Below, one piece after another: positions 61,650 to 64,000 of a stretch of DNA of 64,000 nucleotides (position 1 is the first letter of the stretch; every line of letters begins with the position of its first letter). This DNA is from JAVJSD01 sp040219575. GTDB lineage: Bacteria; Planctomycetota; Planctomycetia; Pirellulales; Pirellulaceae. Location: contig JAVJSD010000062.1 in NCBI GenBank assembly GCA_040219575.1, positions 8,522-72,521 of the forward strand, read 5' to 3'. Under the pieces are notes generated by a model. It was not told the DNA's origin. It worked only from the letters and a program-made list of their open reading frames with translations, and did not search any database. The position numbers were made by a program, and so were the translations under genes.

Positions 61650-61703
61650 TCTTGCTGCGTCTCCCGCTCCTGCTGCGCCTCCCACTCCTGCTACGTCTCG
61701 CCG
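61650..61703. repeat. 18-bp tandem repeat, about three copies
   Basis: Units like CTTGCTGCGTCTCCCGCT, CCTGCTGCGCCTCCCACT and CCTGCTACGTCTCGCCGG. The hydrolase stop codon (TAG, 61691-61693) is formed inside the third unit by a G-to-A-type difference. Confidence 0.6.
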
Positions 61704-63763
61704 GCTTCGGCGCCCCACGGTTCAACGCGGCGGAGATTCTTGCCGGCCAGCGCGCGGTAGCAGTCGGGCAGGTCGAAAGACTCGAGCACGCCCGGCAAGA
61801 GCGACGACAACGGCCAGTGGTAGTCGCGGGCTTCGGCGATCTCGGCGTAGCTGCGCAGCGGATGTTTGAGCGTCACCTGCTTCACGCCGTCGTGCAGCAC
61901 CGCCGCGAAGGTGGCGGGGAGCGCGCCCCAACCCATGGCGATCAGGTGCACGTCGTCGTGCCCCAGCGACTGCAGCCAATCGAGCACTCGCAGCACGTCG
62001 TGCGTTTTCTGACCGACATACGGAGCGTCGAGCATGATCGCATGGGCCGCGTAGAAGTAGTCGTTGCCGTAAGCGCTGAGGAACGTGTCGTCGCCGCAGG
62101 TGTTGGGCCGCGATTCGCCGATGCCGCGCACGTCGCACGTGAACAGCGGCGCCGGCGATTCCTTTTCGAGCAGTTCGCCGATCAGTGGTTCGTCTCGCAG
62201 TTCCGCGTCCGACGAATGATGCGCGACATACAACAACGCTCGCTTGCCGGCTTGCGGTGGTCGTGAGTAATGCCGCTCGTCGTACAGGCGATAGCAGATC
62301 GCCTCGACGCCCGGTTCCGTCTCGACGGCGTAGGTCAAGAAGTGCGGTTTGGGATAGCCGCGCGAGGCGGTTGCGCGGAGGATGCGGTAATCGGGCGCGG
62401 CATCATCGCGGGGGCCCAACTTCAGCGCCGCATGCAGCGCCTTGCCGAGATCGCCGCCCTTGAGCGCTTTACGCGACTTGGCGAGTTGCCGCGACTTCTC
62501 ACGGGTGAAGACATAGATCGGCTTCGCGTCGAGCGGGGCGATTTGTCCCTGCGGCGTGCAGTACAGTGTTTCGTCATCTTCGATGGTCAGTTCCGGTTCG
62601 CTCCGCGCGTCCGAGACGCCGGTGGCCCGATTGAACCAGCGGTACATCGCCTCACGGTTTTCCTGCGAGTAGCCGTGATACGTGGGACCGGCGAAGTGGC
62701 CGATGTTGTCCTCATGGCCGAGCAAGCGGTAGAGATGCTTCAATCGCTGATAGGCCTCCTCGTTGCCGCGGACGTCGAAGTAGTCCTTCTCCTTGGCCAG
62801 GATGATCACCGGCTTGGGCGCCATGCAGGCCAGAAAGTCCTCGTGGTCGAGACCCAGCGCGATGGCCCGGGGCGGACATTGTTCGGTGTCGGCGGGAAGT
62901 TCGTTCTGCAGGTTCCGCAGGAAGCTGGTGACGAAACACGAAGGGGCGGCCATCGTCCACCGCGGCTCGATGCCGCACAGCCAGGTGGTGGCGGTGCCGC
63001 CGCCGGAGTTGCCGGTCACGCCGACGCGTTTCGGATCGACCTCGTCGCGCGACAGCAGGTAGTCCAGCGCGCGGATGCCGTCCCAAGCCCGCCAGGCGGT
63101 GAAGTTCTCGCCCACCAGGTACTGCTGATTGCCGCCGTGCAGGTGCTCGCGCACGCCCACGCCGACGGTGGATTTCAAATCCTCGTCGGCGTACTGCAGC
63201 CGTTCGCCCTGCCCGATGGGATCGAACAACAGCACCACGTAGCCCATCCGCGCCAATCCCTGGGCGAACGACTGGTAGGCCGTTTCACACTTGCCGTTGG
63301 TCGAGTGGCCGCAGGTGCCGACGACGCCCGGCAGGGGGAACTTCCGCCCCTTGGGCACATACAGGTTGGCCGTGACCAGAAAGCCGGGCCGGCTCTCGAA
63401 GATCACCTTCTCGATGTTGTAGGCGTCGCGCTCGACGACGCCGGTCACCTTCGCGTTCAGCGGCGTCTTCTCCGGCAGCGGACCGAAGCTCTGTTTGACG
63501 CGCTGTTGCACCGAACGGACGTACGCTTCGGCCTCGGCCTTGGTCTTCAGGTCGAGGATTCGCTGGTGCGACTTTTCCAGGATCGGTTCGACGCGGTCGA
63601 CGAAATAGTTTTGCACCATCCGCGGGAAGCGGTTGAGCGGGGCGCGTTGTTCGTCGTCTTGCGCAAGCGCCAGCCGTTCAAAACACGGCCCGGCCGCGGC
63701 GAGCCCCGCCGCGCCGACCGCCGTCCGAAAGATGCCACGCCGCGAAATCTGGAAGTTGCTCAT
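61691..63763 (-). CDS. Tat-exported alpha/beta hydrolase with two hydrolase-like domains
   Basis: 690 residues. A twin-arginine signal (ISRRGIFRTAVGAAGLAAAG) leads to an acetyl-xylan-esterase/dienelactone-hydrolase-type domain with nucleophile GVTGNSGGGTATTWLC and GIEPRWTMAAPSCF, then a second alpha/beta segment (RALLYVAHHSSDAELRDEP, VHLIAMGWGALPATFAAV). The product is exported folded. It belongs to a broad group of planctomycete esterases and may act on plant-derived or algal polysaccharide esters; the substrate is not shown. Confidence 0.85.
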   Translation of the reverse strand: MSNFQISRRGIFRTAVGAAGLAAAGPCFERLALAQDDEQRAPLNRFPRMVQNYFVDRVEPILEKSHQRILDLKTKAEAEAYVRSVQQRVKQSFGPLPEKTPLNAKVTGVVERDAYNIEKVIFESRPGFLVTANLYVPKGRKFPLPGVVGTCGHSTNGKCETAYQSFAQGLARMGYVVLLFDPIGQGERLQYADEDLKSTVGVGVREHLHGGNQQYLVGENFTAWRAWDGIRALDYLLSRDEVDPKRVGVTGNSGGGTATTWLCGIEPRWTMAAPSCFVTSFLRNLQNELPADTEQCPPRAIALGLDHEDFLACMAPKPVIILAKEKDYFDVRGNEEAYQRLKHLYRLLGHEDNIGHFAGPTYHGYSQENREAMYRWFNRATGVSDARSEPELTIEDDETLYCTPQGQIAPLDAKPIYVFTREKSRQLAKSRKALKGGDLGKALHAALKLGPRDDAAPDYRILRATASRGYPKPHFLTYAVETEPGVEAICYRLYDERHYSRPPQAGKRALLYVAHHSSDAELRDEPLIGELLEKESPAPLFTCDVRGIGESRPNTCGDDTFLSAYGNDYFYAAHAIMLDAPYVGQKTHDVLRVLDWLQSLGHDDVHLIAMGWGALPATFAAVLHDGVKQVTLKHPLRSYAEIAEARDYHWPLSSLLPGVLESFDLPDCYRALAGKNLRRVEPWGAEAGET

Positions 63764-64000
63764 GGTTGCCTTTTGCGTGTTTCCTGGAGGTGGTTCTTGG
63801 TCGTCTGGCCGGTCGTCGCTTTAGTCGAGCTTGCGCCGGACGGGATCGATATCCATTGCAATCGACTCGTTTAACCTGATTTTCCGCAACCATGCGCGCG
63901 CTGCGCCGCGGGTCGTCGTCGTTAGCGCGTAGGGGCGCGTGGTAGGCGGGTTCGTAAGCGTTGAGCAGGTGACGGCAGGCCCAACTGCCGCAGGATTTCA
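63764..64000. other. Sequence to window end with no clear gene
   Basis: No open frame with coding character is visible beyond the hydrolase start; the gene on the far side is probably outside the window. The start of a promoter region may be here. Confidence 0.5.

Overview
The window is a GC-rich, gene-dense chromosomal segment of a Planctomycetota bacterium, probably from the Pirellulales or a nearby order. This placement is an inference from content. The evidence is a DUF1559 prepilin-like protein, several exported PQQ-type propellers, hopanoid genes (shc, hpnH, hpnE), the N-terminus of an integrase with a planctomycete-type leader, and short palindromic elements between genes. No rRNA, CRISPR array, intact insertion sequence or prophage is visible.

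Layout. 0-4.9 kb: end of a thioredoxin-like protein, hpnH and shc as an overlapping minus-strand pair, then a DapA-family enzyme. 4.9-12.4 kb: ion channel, RND efflux pump with adaptor, membrane protein, aroE. 12.4-18.4 kb: an MtfA-like peptidase, a REP-associated transposase (RAYT) flanked by its repeats, a STAS protein, a zinc-ribbon membrane protein whose tail is repeat-derived, a solitary adenine methyltransferase, and tRNA-Val(CAC) followed by an integrase remnant. 18.4-24.4 kb: exported protein, Nramp-like transporter, a PilB-like pseudo-ATPase with a PilT-like ATPase, and hisF. 24.7-26.9 kb: two methyltransferases that both carry export signals. 27-30 kb: an accessory patch of atypical composition with a ParB-like gene, a PIN-like protein with tandem helical repeats, and small proteins of unknown function. 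30.5-36.4 kb: exported protein, nucleosidase/HpnG-like enzyme, small conserved proteins, and divergent murF and murE. 36.8-50.2 kb: acyl-CoA dehydrogenase, PQQ propellers, PLP decarboxylase, ferredoxin sulfite/nitrite reductase, SGNH-TPR protein and hpnE. 50.4-52.5 kb: a His/Glu-rich DUF1559 protein and a poly-His exported protein behind a 19-bp palindrome. 52.5-64 kb: large envelope proteins (including an AsmA-like one), a DUF374 acyltransferase, dapF and a Tat-exported hydrolase.

How the genes fit together. shc, hpnH, hpnE and possibly the nucleosidase belong to hopanoid synthesis. The DapA-family gene, dapF, murE and murF would serve meso-diaminopimelate and peptidoglycan synthesis. Many remaining products are exported or membrane-bound. 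Repeat elements have strongly shaped gene ends: several stop codons lie inside them. The most interesting loci are the His-rich DUF1559 locus, the pseudo-ATPase/PilT pair, the PIN-repeat island, the RAYT with its REP elements, and the divergent murE/murF pair.
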